The position numbers and the translations under genes are program-made. From CALAMC01 sp964459465 (lineage in GTDB: Bacteria; Zixibacteria; MSB-5A5; GN15; PGXB01), in contig CAYWLR010000003.1 of assembly GCA_964459465.1 (NCBI GenBank), forward strand, positions 62,001 to 126,000: 64,000 bases of DNA, written 5' to 3'. The notes under the pieces were generated by a model. The model searched no databases, was not told where the DNA came from, and saw only the letters and a program-made list of their open reading frames with translations. Below are positions 18,601-25,937 of this stretch, piece by piece; within the stretch, counting starts at the first letter, position 1; every line of letters starts with the position of its first letter.

Positions 18601-21207
18601 GCCTATTCAATCGGCCAGAATATTATTATCGATATCACCGTTGAAAACCTGCTCGCCGAGATCTTGAACGGGGTCTCGACCGAACTGGTCTTCATCAACG
18701 ATTCCGAACTGGTGACTATCGACAGTTCCGATGCCGGGCCGGTTGACATTCCGGCCAAGGGGAGCACTTCGTTTAATTTTTATCTGACGGCAGCGGCCGT
18801 CGGCGATGTGACCTTTGATCTCCGAGCCGTGGCGCCCTTAACGGGTGATACCTCGGCGATCGTCACGACCGAAAACATAACGATTCAGACAATACCTTCC
18901 GATGCGATCGTGCGTCTGGTTAACTCCATCCCGAATTCGGTCATACGCGGGCAGTCCAGCGTCTTTCCATTAAGCGTGGAAATATCTCACTCTTCCGCGG
19001 AGCCGACGTCGGCCCCTTATATCATACAGGGTTTAACATTAACCGTTCTTGATGGTTCATATCAACCCGTTAACGCCTCCGATGTTTTTTCACTCATGAT
19101 AATGACGACCGGGTTCAATATCCTTGCTCTCAACGAAAATCCTCCTGACAAGCCGACAGTTGATTTCAGTTTTATGGTTCCGGTTGTAGTCGAACCGGGC
19201 GAGAAAAAGATTCTATCGCTTCTGGTCAGTATCGATTCGCTGGCCGCAGCCGATGACTTTGCCCTGGCTCTGGCTATGAATGAGCATATTCAAATTCACG
19301 ATTATAATACTTTACTTCCAATACCGGTGGCGTCATCGGTGACTTTCCCACTGCAAACCGCAACCTGCCGTATCGACGATCCCTCGCAACAGTTGCTGGT
19401 TTCATATTCGCCGCTGCTTCCGACGTGTGTCAACGTCGGCCAGGATAACGTCGGCCTGGCCCGCTTGAAATTCCGCCATCCCGGCGGTGCGACCAGTTCG
19501 CAAATCCAGCTAACTGAACTGGCGATGATATTCACCGATGCCAATGGCGAAAGTATTCCGGCCGCCGACGTCGCGGCCGATGTATTCCTTCTGCGACAGC
19601 AAACTATAATCGGAGGCATACTGGATATTGCGGACGGTGTTGTCGATGTAAACATCCAGTTAAACTCACCCTTGACCTTAAGCCCCGGTGATATCGACTC
19701 GCTGTCAATAAAAATAAATGTGGCTGGTGATGCCGGGATCGCTGCCTTTGGAATGATGATACCCGATAGCACCTCATTCGTGGTGCGCGATTTATCGTCC
19801 GGCTCGATTCTGGAGACCGCCAGCGATGACCTGTTGCAACTCGGCGAGTATGACGTATTTCCTATCGTGGCCGGTCCCGCCGAATTGAACGCTCCCGCCA
19901 TCCCGCCGCAAATGTGTCCGGCATCATTATTGCCCTACTCGACCGTCGGCGGCCGGGACTCTTTGCCCTTGATAAATTTTGCTTTTTATTATGAAGCCGA
20001 AACAAATCGCGCCCCGATAACGATCAGCAGTATATCTCTCAATGTGATCGATACTTTGGGCGTTCTCCTCGACCCGGATCAGTTGTTCGACCGTATCGGG
20101 TATCAGGTTGAGGGACAATCCGTGAATTATCAAAGCTTTGTGCAGGTTATCGGCACTAATACCGTGTTTAATCTTGGCCCGACGGGAATTGCTCTTAATC
20201 CGGGCGAATATCTTCAGGTTGCGCTGATAGCCGATATCGAAGCCGACGCCCCCTATAGTAATTTTGTACTTACGACTCCCTCTCTCGGCTGGCTTATGAT
20301 TACCGACGCCAACGACCCGTCCGGTTTGCTGCCATTTGTTGTCGCGGATGGTTGCGCGGCAAGCTTCCCGTTTACCACTGAAATAACCCGAATTTACCAT
20401 GCCGCCGGACGACCCGTGCTGGCGCCGGATAACCTGCCCGTTCAGTTGGCCGGTCCAAACCAGAATAATGTCACCGTATTTCAGGCGCGCCTGGATTACA
20501 GCTATGGCGGTACCAGCGGCGATGTCGGGTTCTCCGGTCTGACCGGGCGGCTGTTGAAAAGAAACAATGATGGTTTGACTCCCATTGACGCCGCCGATTT
20601 ATTCGAGGCCGTTTATCTTGTAATTGATGACGAAGTGTTGGCAACCGGCACTATTTCCGCCGATACCGTCCACTTTGTCCCGGATACGACTTTCACCCTT
20701 GAATCGGGTGCCGAGGCCGCTCTGCGAATAATAGGTGACATTGGCGCCGACGCCGCGATGGCTAACTATATTATGATATTCGACGATTCCACGTCATTTG
20801 ACCTGTCCGATATAAACATGACCACGGCCGTCTATCCGCTATTATCGGAAAGCGCCTTCCCGTTGTACTCTGCCGAAATTTCGCTGGCAGCGGCCGGACT
20901 GGCAAATTCCTTTGTCAATTATCCCAATCCGTTCAATCCCGACCTTGACGGACATACTATAATCGGATACATCCTCGATGAGGATGCATCCGTCGATATC
21001 GAAATTTTCACGGTTACCGGCGAGGCCGTCAAAGAAATTCTCATGAACGGGTTAAGAACCGAAGGCTCTCACGATGAAGACATCTGGACCGGGCTCAACG
21101 ACGCCGGCTTGAATGTCCTGCCGGGGACATACTTCTGCCGGATAACAGTGCGCTATGTCTCCGGTCATACGGAAAGCCTTAGAAGAAAGATTTCTATAGT
21201 TCGATGA
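12631..21207 (+). CDS. Giant secreted repeat protein: two beta-helix modules, Ig-like repeats, YPNPFNP C-terminal domain
   Basis: The product has 2858 residues. A signal peptide occupies residues 1-24 (hydrophobic core, cleavage after AMA). Two copies of a DUF1565-like parallel beta-helix module (about 25-300 and 305-580) each begin with an SPTGDD motif and contain NPGDT. Three He_PIG/cadherin-like repeats of 94 residues follow (about 581-862), then two Big_2-like repeats (about 863-1035). Next come six diverged 150-165-residue beta modules with aspartate-rich turns such as DIDNDSLLG (about 1036-1975), and further beta-rich segments. The last 90 residues are a FlgD/Por-type C-terminal domain with NYPNPFNP. 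Function is unknown; an extracellular adhesin, glycan-binding or matrix protein is plausible. Its stop overlaps the next gene's ATG (ATGA at 21204). Confidence 0.88.
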   Translation: MAKNILYWAICMFVGLSLAPTAMATTYYVSPTGDDGKNGLTEANAWATIDNGDQHAWINPGDTIKVMAGTYILSDIIQLQRNGTAASPIVYCNWGGTVVIDNNNRATAVFEMSGNHTVVTGVAVTKTGDNGVTIQGDSCVVSNCRIFNIGKYGIRIVSNGNLIQKNVIYNTGNDGILAEATASYSKIYGNTIYGSLGDGMELKSNTQRAFNNICVGSAGYGIRGVPTLKCGFNDLWNNTLGNYLSLTDSAGGMSVNPLFDNAAAGDFTLQASSPVIDKGLDLGYPFVGDAPEMGAEEYIPTTGRNYFASPTGDDDNDGLSPISPWASIANGDTKGILNPGDTVNVMAGTFSVTSTITLSRSGTAAMPIVYQPHDDAAPIVDMNGTAQDIVHIDGDHTIFRGLTLTDGGNHALQLNGDSCFITECTIYNFSLQGVDIYGSYNLIQKNLIYDAGQSGIVNRVSAESNYFYGNTVFNCGLHGVWIDASVTTCRVFNNILAVNTTGIVGSAGNICGFNDIWNGLNADFFGGVSDSAGGLSINPLFVDWPNDDFRLQPTSPVIDKGLDLGYDFHGLAPDIGYYETGNHLPVLNHIGGQNTIENTNLYFGITATDVESIPVLTTSPLPAGALFTDNGDGTGAFDWTPTYMQAGLYDIIFYATDDVLALDSEVVTITVVEAGNQLPVLIIPFEASVNENENVSFGISATDAESTPVLTASTLPDGASFTDNGDGTGDFSWIPNFLQAGVYEIIFYATDDSSAVDSGITTVTVNEVGNQLPVLAAIGNKSTTENSNLNFTVSASDIESIPVLSTSALPSEAAFIDNGDGTGSFDWTPLYPASGDYDVTFYATDDSAAVDSEIITITVNPATLVSLQVAPDSALITADSTLQFSVVGLDAGGFEAAPGTITWGLTEPLGDIDATGFFDPTTVGTARVYALSDLGPTDTTDYLEITPGLLNSLVISPDMTDTAPGDTVQFEATGFDTDGNAAAVGNLTWKVLGRMGTIDNGGQFVATKPGSGEIVVLSDINNVTDTSGSIDVEALMVYNIPMGNMDIRPGQQDAPVLVFRVENYFDEAKTLTDITVRDNCSGAGTAEQLRANIELISLYMDIDNDSLLGVSDSLMATAPFVGDANLIDFNDCAIQPDSGITLIVAIDASLSARDGDTLDVYFTTATDITVIDATVPLGPATVNSFGHGIINGMIVGQIQIISDGLENADAGTFAASVMTFDLPRNGYQTDTLKSLNIYNVGTATVDDIESLVLYKDNGNNVFTDAADETRLGNLVFTGDRWSISGLNVALTEPANRFYIGADIADYPINGATIALATPVDGVQMASANDGPLDAATIPLDTVTIVSSENISCTVIPITPRIITPGTSTGPITALKMVNGYSATAYLDSLVFALIASDPDGATQNELDSQIDSVQLYLTSDNVIVIDANDSLLASSLVSGGTGTFILDNLPVSGFGGEVRLVMVVWLNLYHAKNGNTLNLAVTSDADIYFNAPLSIDGEFPLTNPGSFIIETFPSEAVEVFDIDAGAYYGGQSNRPIFNFSLPSDGYDGDLLSSLTLRNLGTLKDAGGILTLKLWADTDGNMSLETGDYIGQMIYANSAWSLTGVSFPIPPGGARFVVTANIANRSFDAGTVLLSIPVGGAVYTSGTDGPDNAAVVDTHAHLVFPSNRITAISIPAATTTVMPGSETNNLMTFALYNGYLDKAKTLTAVSLNNISKTKSSPAFADHELGQISLYYDKDGSRTLGDDSLIATGNFSSGRLQLTGLDIILPAEVLTYFFITADIPLDVIDSDSLAVQITGPSDFGFSDVVNLNGELPLTTGGYLVIDGSIAAQYELLPVTPRTLSPSDTSVVLIAFKPATNGDRSDTLESLTIQNSETAADGDLETVELWLDDNDDDKWQDTDQLLGTFSYFGGVWNLDNIDLEILNEPAAMFVIADIAADATPGASFRGRIPINGFEYNSGNDGPRDVNIIIGASFTISTSALRVSCSPLESAYSIGQNIIIDITVENLLAEILNGVSTELVFINDSELVTIDSSDAGPVDIPAKGSTSFNFYLTAAAVGDVTFDLRAVAPLTGDTSAIVTTENITIQTIPSDAIVRLVNSIPNSVIRGQSSVFPLSVEISHSSAEPTSAPYIIQGLTLTVLDGSYQPVNASDVFSLMIMTTGFNILALNENPPDKPTVDFSFMVPVVVEPGEKKILSLLVSIDSLAAADDFALALAMNEHIQIHDYNTLLPIPVASSVTFPLQTATCRIDDPSQQLLVSYSPLLPTCVNVGQDNVGLARLKFRHPGGATSSQIQLTELAMIFTDANGESIPAADVAADVFLLRQQTIIGGILDIADGVVDVNIQLNSPLTLSPGDIDSLSIKINVAGDAGIAAFGMMIPDSTSFVVRDLSSGSILETASDDLLQLGEYDVFPIVAGPAELNAPAIPPQMCPASLLPYSTVGGRDSLPLINFAFYYEAETNRAPITISSISLNVIDTLGVLLDPDQLFDRIGYQVEGQSVNYQSFVQVIGTNTVFNLGPTGIALNPGEYLQVALIADIEADAPYSNFVLTTPSLGWLMITDANDPSGLLPFVVADGCAASFPFTTEITRIYHAAGRPVLAPDNLPVQLAGPNQNNVTVFQARLDYSYGGTSGDVGFSGLTGRLLKRNNDGLTPIDAADLFEAVYLVIDDEVLATGTISADTVHFVPDTTFTLESGAEAALRIIGDIGADAAMANYIMIFDDSTSFDLSDINMTTAVYPLLSESAFPLYSAEISLAAAGLANSFVNYPNPFNPDLDGHTIIGYILDEDASVDIEIFTVTGEAVKEILMNGLRTEGSHDEDIWTGLNDAGLNVLPGTYFCRITVRYVSGHTESLRRKISIVR
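12703..14370 (+). repeat. Tandem duplication of an 830-bp beta-helix module
   Basis: Two in-frame copies, about 12703-13530 and 13543-14367, align along their whole length at protein level. Shared landmarks are SPTGDD, NPGDT, VMAGT, GTAA followed by PIVY, NLIQKN and SPVIDKGLDLGY in both. The DNA has diverged, so this is an old duplication. Confidence 0.85.
14371..15216 (+). repeat. Three 282-bp Ig/He_PIG repeats
   Basis: Units start at 14371, 14653 and 14935, exactly 282 bp (94 codons) apart. Each begins with GN(H/Q)LPVL and contains DNGDGTG followed by a WTP or WIP motif and FYATDD. The identical period with diverged sequence indicates in-frame expansion. Confidence 0.9.
15738..18560 (+). 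repeat. Six diverged 450-500-bp modules in the giant protein
   Basis: Units begin near 15738, 16218, 16681, 17179, 17632 and 18119. Most carry a turn of the type D-x-D-x-D or DDNDDD followed by a short strand, then an ADI(A/P) segment, then an acidic turn. They look like calcium-dependent or all-beta sandwich modules. I do not recognise the family. Confidence 0.6.
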
Positions 21208-23216
21208 AAAGACTCTGGCAATATATATTTATTCTGGCCATCCTGCCGGGGGTGGTTCTGGCCGAAGGCGAAGGCGGAACGACGTCGCCTTTCAGCCTCG
21301 GCGCCGGGGCCCGGGCGCTGGCTCTGGGCGGCTCCGACCTGGCGTTTGCCGATGCCGCCGCGGCCCCTTATTGGAACCCCGCCGCCCTGACCGAGACCCA
21401 GTACTATACCCTGTCGGGATTCATGAGTCGATTGTACGAATCCGACGTCGCCTACCAGTATCTGGGACTGGCAATTCCGACCCTGGACTGGGGGTGTTTC
21501 GGATTGGGAATATTCCGCCTCGGCATCGATAATATCGAACGTCGCGATGCCGCCAATTTTCACCTGTATGACTTCGATGACACCCGTCTGGGCTATTACC
21601 TGGCCTATGGCCTTAATGTTTCCGGATACAATCTGGGCGTGGCCGTTACCATGGAAAGTCATTCTCTCGATGAATATAGCACGACCTCGTCGCCCGGCCT
21701 TAATTTGTCGGTCGGCCGTATTCTTGAATTTAAAAACAAGCGCCTGTCGCGGATTGGTCTGGCACTGACGGGACAGAATATACTTAAGCCGAAAATGGAA
21801 CTGGTGGACGTCAATCTGGCCCATCCGTTGACCCTTTCCTTCGGCGGTACCGTCGAAATACATCCAATGAAAAACGACGATCACCAGCTGGCCCTGTCGG
21901 TCAAATTGAATAAGATTGATAAAATAGATCTCGCCGTGTCGACCGGTCTGGAATACAGCTTGCACGATGCCTGTTTCCTTCGCGGCGGGATAAATAAAGA
22001 AAAATTCGCCTTCGGTGGCGGATTGAAGTGGAAATATTTTGCATTCGATTACGCCTGGGTGGACCGCGATATGGGCGGCCTGCATATGTTCAGTATCACG
22101 ACGGCGCTGGGCCGTTCGGTGGAAACTCGTCTCGACGACCGACGAATCCGCCGTGAAATCGAATTCAACGATATGATGAATCGCCGCCTGACCGAGAAGA
22201 ACGGACGGCTGGTGAGCGAACTTGAAAACGATGCTCGGAAGAAAATAGATGCGGGCCTGGTCGAAGAAGCCGTCGGGCAATTCGACCGCGCCCTGTTTAT
22301 GGCCCGCGCCAACGGACTCGATACGGTATCCATTCAGGCCGGCCTGTCCGAAGCACTTGCCCGGATGGAACAGATACAACGAAAAGTTTTATATAGCCGG
22401 CATTTGGATTCGGCGCAAGCCCGGTTTAATATGGGTGATGTCATCGGGACCGGCTACTATGCCGGCCTGGCATTGGAGCTTTATGCCAACTCACCCGAAG
22501 CCCGCGAACTTCGGGATAAAGCCGAGGCGATTATCATCCAGAACCGGTCGCAGGATAAGTTGCTCAACGAGCAGTTGGCGGCGGCCGACTCCTTGATCAA
22601 TTATGGATTTATCGCCCAGGCGCAGAATGTCATCAGCGGTCTGGCCCGGTTTGCACCCGATGACGACCGCGTTCGACTGGCCGTCAAACGCCTTGAATTC
22701 GAAATGTGCCGGGACGTTGCCGGCAATGCCTATGAGCGGGGCGATTATCGGGCCGCCATCAATGCTCTTGACAGCGCCCTGATTTTATTCCCCGATCATA
22801 AGTGGTGTCTGAATTTGAAAGAACGCGCTCGCCAGAAACTGACCGAACAAAGGTCGCCGACACAAACTCCAAAAACACAGGAATTGCCGCCCGTCAGTCC
22901 CCGGATGGCACAGGAAGTATCCGCCGAGTACGAGCAGGGCCGCCAGCTTTTCGAATCGGGTAACCTGCAAAACGCCATCGCTCGCTGGGAAAATGTGGAA
23001 CGTCTCGCCCCCGACTACCAGAATGTTAGGCAATATCTGGTCAAGGCATATAAATTCGTCGGCGTGGAACTATACGGTCAAAATAAACTGGCCGAAGCCA
23101 TTGACGTCTGGAATAAAGCCGCCCGGCTGGACCCGGAAAATACCGAAATCAGGGATTATATCAGACGGTCGGAAAACGAAATAAGGAAACTTAAAGAGCT
23201 GTCTTATGGACAATAA
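21204..23216 (+). CDS. PorV/UPF0164-like outer-membrane barrel with C-terminal TPR domain
   Basis: This 670-residue protein has a signal peptide (1-20, cleavage near VLA-EG). An N-terminal half (about 25-300) then has the PorV-type pattern GAGARALALGGSDLAFADAA, APYWNPAAL and alternating aromatic strands ending in a barrel-like segment (FAFGGGLKWKYFAFDYAW). Residues about 340-670 are helical TPR-type repeats (EEAVGQFDRALFMA, GDYRAAINALDSAL, NKLAEAIDVWNKAARLDPEN). In type IX secretion PorV escorts cargo bearing C-terminal sorting domains; this protein may serve the giant protein just upstream, which has such a domain and overlaps it by 4 nt. That partnership is an inference. It also overlaps the following phosphatase gene by 11 nt. 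Confidence 0.8.
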   Translation: MKRLWQYIFILAILPGVVLAEGEGGTTSPFSLGAGARALALGGSDLAFADAAAAPYWNPAALTETQYYTLSGFMSRLYESDVAYQYLGLAIPTLDWGCFGLGIFRLGIDNIERRDAANFHLYDFDDTRLGYYLAYGLNVSGYNLGVAVTMESHSLDEYSTTSSPGLNLSVGRILEFKNKRLSRIGLALTGQNILKPKMELVDVNLAHPLTLSFGGTVEIHPMKNDDHQLALSVKLNKIDKIDLAVSTGLEYSLHDACFLRGGINKEKFAFGGGLKWKYFAFDYAWVDRDMGGLHMFSITTALGRSVETRLDDRRIRREIEFNDMMNRRLTEKNGRLVSELENDARKKIDAGLVEEAVGQFDRALFMARANGLDTVSIQAGLSEALARMEQIQRKVLYSRHLDSAQARFNMGDVIGTGYYAGLALELYANSPEARELRDKAEAIIIQNRSQDKLLNEQLAAADSLINYGFIAQAQNVISGLARFAPDDDRVRLAVKRLEFEMCRDVAGNAYERGDYRAAINALDSALILFPDHKWCLNLKERARQKLTEQRSPTQTPKTQELPPVSPRMAQEVSAEYEQGRQLFESGNLQNAIARWENVERLAPDYQNVRQYLVKAYKFVGVELYGQNKLAEAIDVWNKAARLDPENTEIRDYIRRSENEIRKLKELSYGQ

Positions 23217-24783
23217 TGAGAAAAGCAACACGAACGGCATCTGGCCGGAGGCACGCCAATTCAAGAAGTCAATCCGGACGGAATTTGCACTGTACATATC
23301 CGCTGTCATCATGGTATTGATGACAGCGACCGGATACATCATTACCGATAAATACGCCGATACCGTAACCCGGAGCATGGTCGAAAAACTGCTGGCCCAG
23401 TCGCGGGCTTATTCGGGATCGGCCGGCAAACTGATTATCGCCGCCAATGGACCCGATGAACTCCTGCTCAACAACATCTGCAACCGTATGAAAGGCGATG
23501 ACGCCGACATTTACTGGACGGCCATCACCGATAAGGATAAATCATTTTTGGCCCACACCGATTTGCGCCAGGTCATTTCCGGCGCCAAAATGGCCGACAT
23601 CGGACGGCCGGGGTCCGAACCGCTGTTGAAGGCGGAAGAAAATTTCCGTATGACCGCGGATACCATCATGATTTCGGTGCCGATCAAGGAAAACGATATA
23701 ACCGTGGGATACCTCGGTCTGGCCGCTTCGACACGCCAGATCGTGTCGGCCAAAAAGACGTCCATCGTTACCGTCGCGTCCATCACGGCCGTCATGATAA
23801 TGATAGGTTTGCCTCTGACCATTTTGATATTGAATAGAAAGCTCAAACCGATTGCCATAATTACTGATGGCTTAAGGCAAATTGACCCCGATAATATCGC
23901 CATAAAAATACCGGTTACGGGTAAAAACGAATTCGGTTACCTGTCCGAGACGTTACGGGTCATGGGTGATCGGTTGAATCTGGCCCAGCGACAGTTGATT
24001 GAAAAGGAACGATTTGAGCGCGAATTGGAAATTGCGCGCCAGATACAGGAAAATATTCTGCCCAAAAAATATCCGGTGTCGGACACTTATGAGTTCTTCG
24101 GCATGTACCAGAGTGCCCGCGAGGTCGGCGGTGATTATTATGATTTCATCGACATAGACAGTGAGCGCCAGGCTTTTCTCGTGGCCGACGTTTCCGGCAA
24201 GTCCCTGCCGGGGATGCTGGTCATGCTCATGACGCGTGATATTATTCGGAATTTGATTCGCCGCGAACATGAACCTTCCCGGCTGTTATCGCTGGTTAAC
24301 GGTGAACTATTGCAGAATATTAAACGCGGGACATTCGTCACCATGTTCTTCGGAGTGCTGAATAAGAATACCGGTGCCTTCGACTTCGCCTCGGCTGGCC
24401 ACAATCAGCTTTTGATAAGTGATTCCGTCCTTGGAACCGTGGAAAAAATAAAGACCCCGGGATTTCCGCTCGGTATGGTACCGCCGGGGCAGTTTGACAA
24501 ACGAATCGAAACCGGCCGCATTGTCCTTAAACCGGATGATTGGCTGATTCAGTACACCGACGGTATTAACGAGGCGCAAAATGCCGCCCATGAGGAATTC
24601 GGTATGGACAGGTTTATTCAACTGCTGGAGGATAATCGCCGCGAGACTCCCCAGCGGCTGGTCGAAAACATCCTTTCCGAACACCGGCGTTTCACCGAAA
24701 ACCTGCCCCAGTTTGACGATATAACGCTTTTGGTTATGAAATGGAAAGCCCGCGTTACAGAAAATGCCTTTACCAGAATATAA
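23206..24783 (+). CDS. Membrane-anchored PP2C (SpoIIE/RsbU-type) phosphatase with HAMP
   Basis: The 525-residue protein begins in the cytoplasm, crosses the membrane at about 27-47, exposes a Cache-like sensor domain (about 50-185) and crosses again at about 187-208. A HAMP segment and a coiled coil follow (RQIQENILPKKYP, the usual lead-in to RsbU-type phosphatases). The SpoIIE domain has the metal-binding signatures REVGGDYYDF, VADVSGKSLPG, ASAGHNQLL, YTDGINEAQ and FDDITLLV. It is predicted to dephosphorylate a STAS anti-sigma antagonist in response to an external signal. The STAS proteins encoded next (24784 and 25577) are the obvious substrates. Confidence 0.92.
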   Translation: MDNNEKSNTNGIWPEARQFKKSIRTEFALYISAVIMVLMTATGYIITDKYADTVTRSMVEKLLAQSRAYSGSAGKLIIAANGPDELLLNNICNRMKGDDADIYWTAITDKDKSFLAHTDLRQVISGAKMADIGRPGSEPLLKAEENFRMTADTIMISVPIKENDITVGYLGLAASTRQIVSAKKTSIVTVASITAVMIMIGLPLTILILNRKLKPIAIITDGLRQIDPDNIAIKIPVTGKNEFGYLSETLRVMGDRLNLAQRQLIEKERFERELEIARQIQENILPKKYPVSDTYEFFGMYQSAREVGGDYYDFIDIDSERQAFLVADVSGKSLPGMLVMLMTRDIIRNLIRREHEPSRLLSLVNGELLQNIKRGTFVTMFFGVLNKNTGAFDFASAGHNQLLISDSVLGTVEKIKTPGFPLGMVPPGQFDKRIETGRIVLKPDDWLIQYTDGINEAQNAAHEEFGMDRFIQLLEDNRRETPQRLVENILSEHRRFTENLPQFDDITLLVMKWKARVTENAFTRI

Positions 24784-25572
24784 ATGAAGGAAGTCATGCA
24801 AGCACATACAAATAAAACCGATATCAGCGTGGTTGTCCCTTTAGATTTGGCCAACGAAGCCGTGAATGAGTTCACGACCCGCCTGACGGAACTGATCGGC
24901 AAGTCTCCACATGAGATATTGCTGGACTGCGGCCGCCTGAAATGGGTTGCTTCCAGGCATGTTAATCTACTCTGGCAGGCGCATAACCAATGCCAGGAAT
25001 CGGGCGTGCAGGCCCGTCTCATCAATACCTCGGATAAGCTGATCCGGGTTTTAAAACTTCTGGATATTTATGATTTGCTTGTTTGTGACCCCGCCGACGT
25101 TACCGTTAGGCTGAATATGCAGAATTCGCAGCCCATACCTTCCGCGGCCGACATTAAAAACTCATGGCAGATCGTGTTCCGTCCCGAAGCGACCGACATC
25201 AAGGTGGCCTTGGAACGCTTGCGGAATTATTTGACGACCCTTAAGGTTTCGGACCTGTTCACCTTCGAAATGGAAACGGTCTTCTATGAAATCGCCACCA
25301 ATGTCCGGATGCATTCGGGGATTTCCGATGATGAACGCATTATTGTTCGGTGTATTCCGAGTTCCGACCAGCTTCGCATGGAATTCGAATACCGGGGTGT
25401 TCATTTTGACCCGGCCGATATCGATCGTGAATTCGATATTAACGGAGCCGCGCGCCAGGGTCAGAAACACGGCTATGGATTAATCATGATAAACCGGATG
25501 ACCGACGGCATTAAATACGCTCATGCGGACAACGGCCTCAATACCCTGACTCTCGAAAAGCGCTGGAGATAG
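24784..25572 (+). CDS. STAS domain fused to HATPase_c_2 (anti-sigma-kinase-like)
   Basis: Two partner-switching domains lie in one 262-residue chain. Residues about 8-105 resemble a STAS domain (LLDCGRLKWVASRHVNLLW), with the usual DSSG region degenerate (ASRH). Residues about 125-262 form an RsbW/RsbT-like GHKL ATPase: FEMETVFYEIATNVRMHSG is the N box, FDPADIDREFD the G1 region and GQKHGYGLIMINRMTD the G2 region. In normal Rsb systems these are separate proteins that bind each other. The start directly follows the phosphatase stop; an internal Met four codons on is possible. Its role as anti-sigma factor or as kinase of the following STAS protein cannot be decided here. Confidence 0.85.
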   Translation: MKEVMQAHTNKTDISVVVPLDLANEAVNEFTTRLTELIGKSPHEILLDCGRLKWVASRHVNLLWQAHNQCQESGVQARLINTSDKLIRVLKLLDIYDLLVCDPADVTVRLNMQNSQPIPSAADIKNSWQIVFRPEATDIKVALERLRNYLTTLKVSDLFTFEMETVFYEIATNVRMHSGISDDERIIVRCIPSSDQLRMEFEYRGVHFDPADIDREFDINGAARQGQKHGYGLIMINRMTDGIKYAHADNGLNTLTLEKRWR

Positions 25573-25576
25573 AACG

Positions 25577-25933
25577 ATGACAGCTCATATTATAAATAGA
25601 AGCCGGTTGAACGACGACACCATGATAATTGAAGTCGGTCGCTTGCTGGACAACGAAAATGCCGATGTTCTGTCGTCGATGTTGACCGAAATCAGGTCCA
25701 GCGGTTATTGCCGAGTAATCATCGATATGAAAAGCCTCGATTTTATTTCATCGGCCGGGGTCGGGTCAATCCTCGGTTCGGTCGAAATGTTCCGGGAAGC
25801 CAAAGGGGATATTATTCTGTGCAACGCCCGGGAAAATATTATTCATGTCTTCGAGATTCTTGATATAAAGGACTATTTAACTATACGACAGACTGACGCC
25901 GAAGCCCGTCAATTATGTCAGACTAAATCTTAA
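25577..25933 (+). CDS. STAS-domain anti-sigma factor antagonist
   Basis: A single STAS domain of 118 residues. MKSLDFISSAGVGSILG contains the phosphorylatable serine region (ISSAG) of SpoIIAA/RsbV proteins. It is a good substrate candidate for the adjacent HATPase (phosphorylation) and SpoIIE-type phosphatase (dephosphorylation). It lies 4 nt after the STAS-HATPase gene and 4 nt before the histidine kinase. No sigma factor gene of the switched type is in the window. Confidence 0.93.
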   Translation: MTAHIINRSRLNDDTMIIEVGRLLDNENADVLSSMLTEIRSSGYCRVIIDMKSLDFISSAGVGSILGSVEMFREAKGDIILCNARENIIHVFEILDIKDYLTIRQTDAEARQLCQTKS

Positions 25934-25937
25934 GGTT

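Noticed and set aside
21165..22379. 404-codon antisense frame opposite the PorV-like gene
   Set aside because: It is a mirror of a codon-biased real gene; the sense strand has signal peptide, barrel and TPR signatures.
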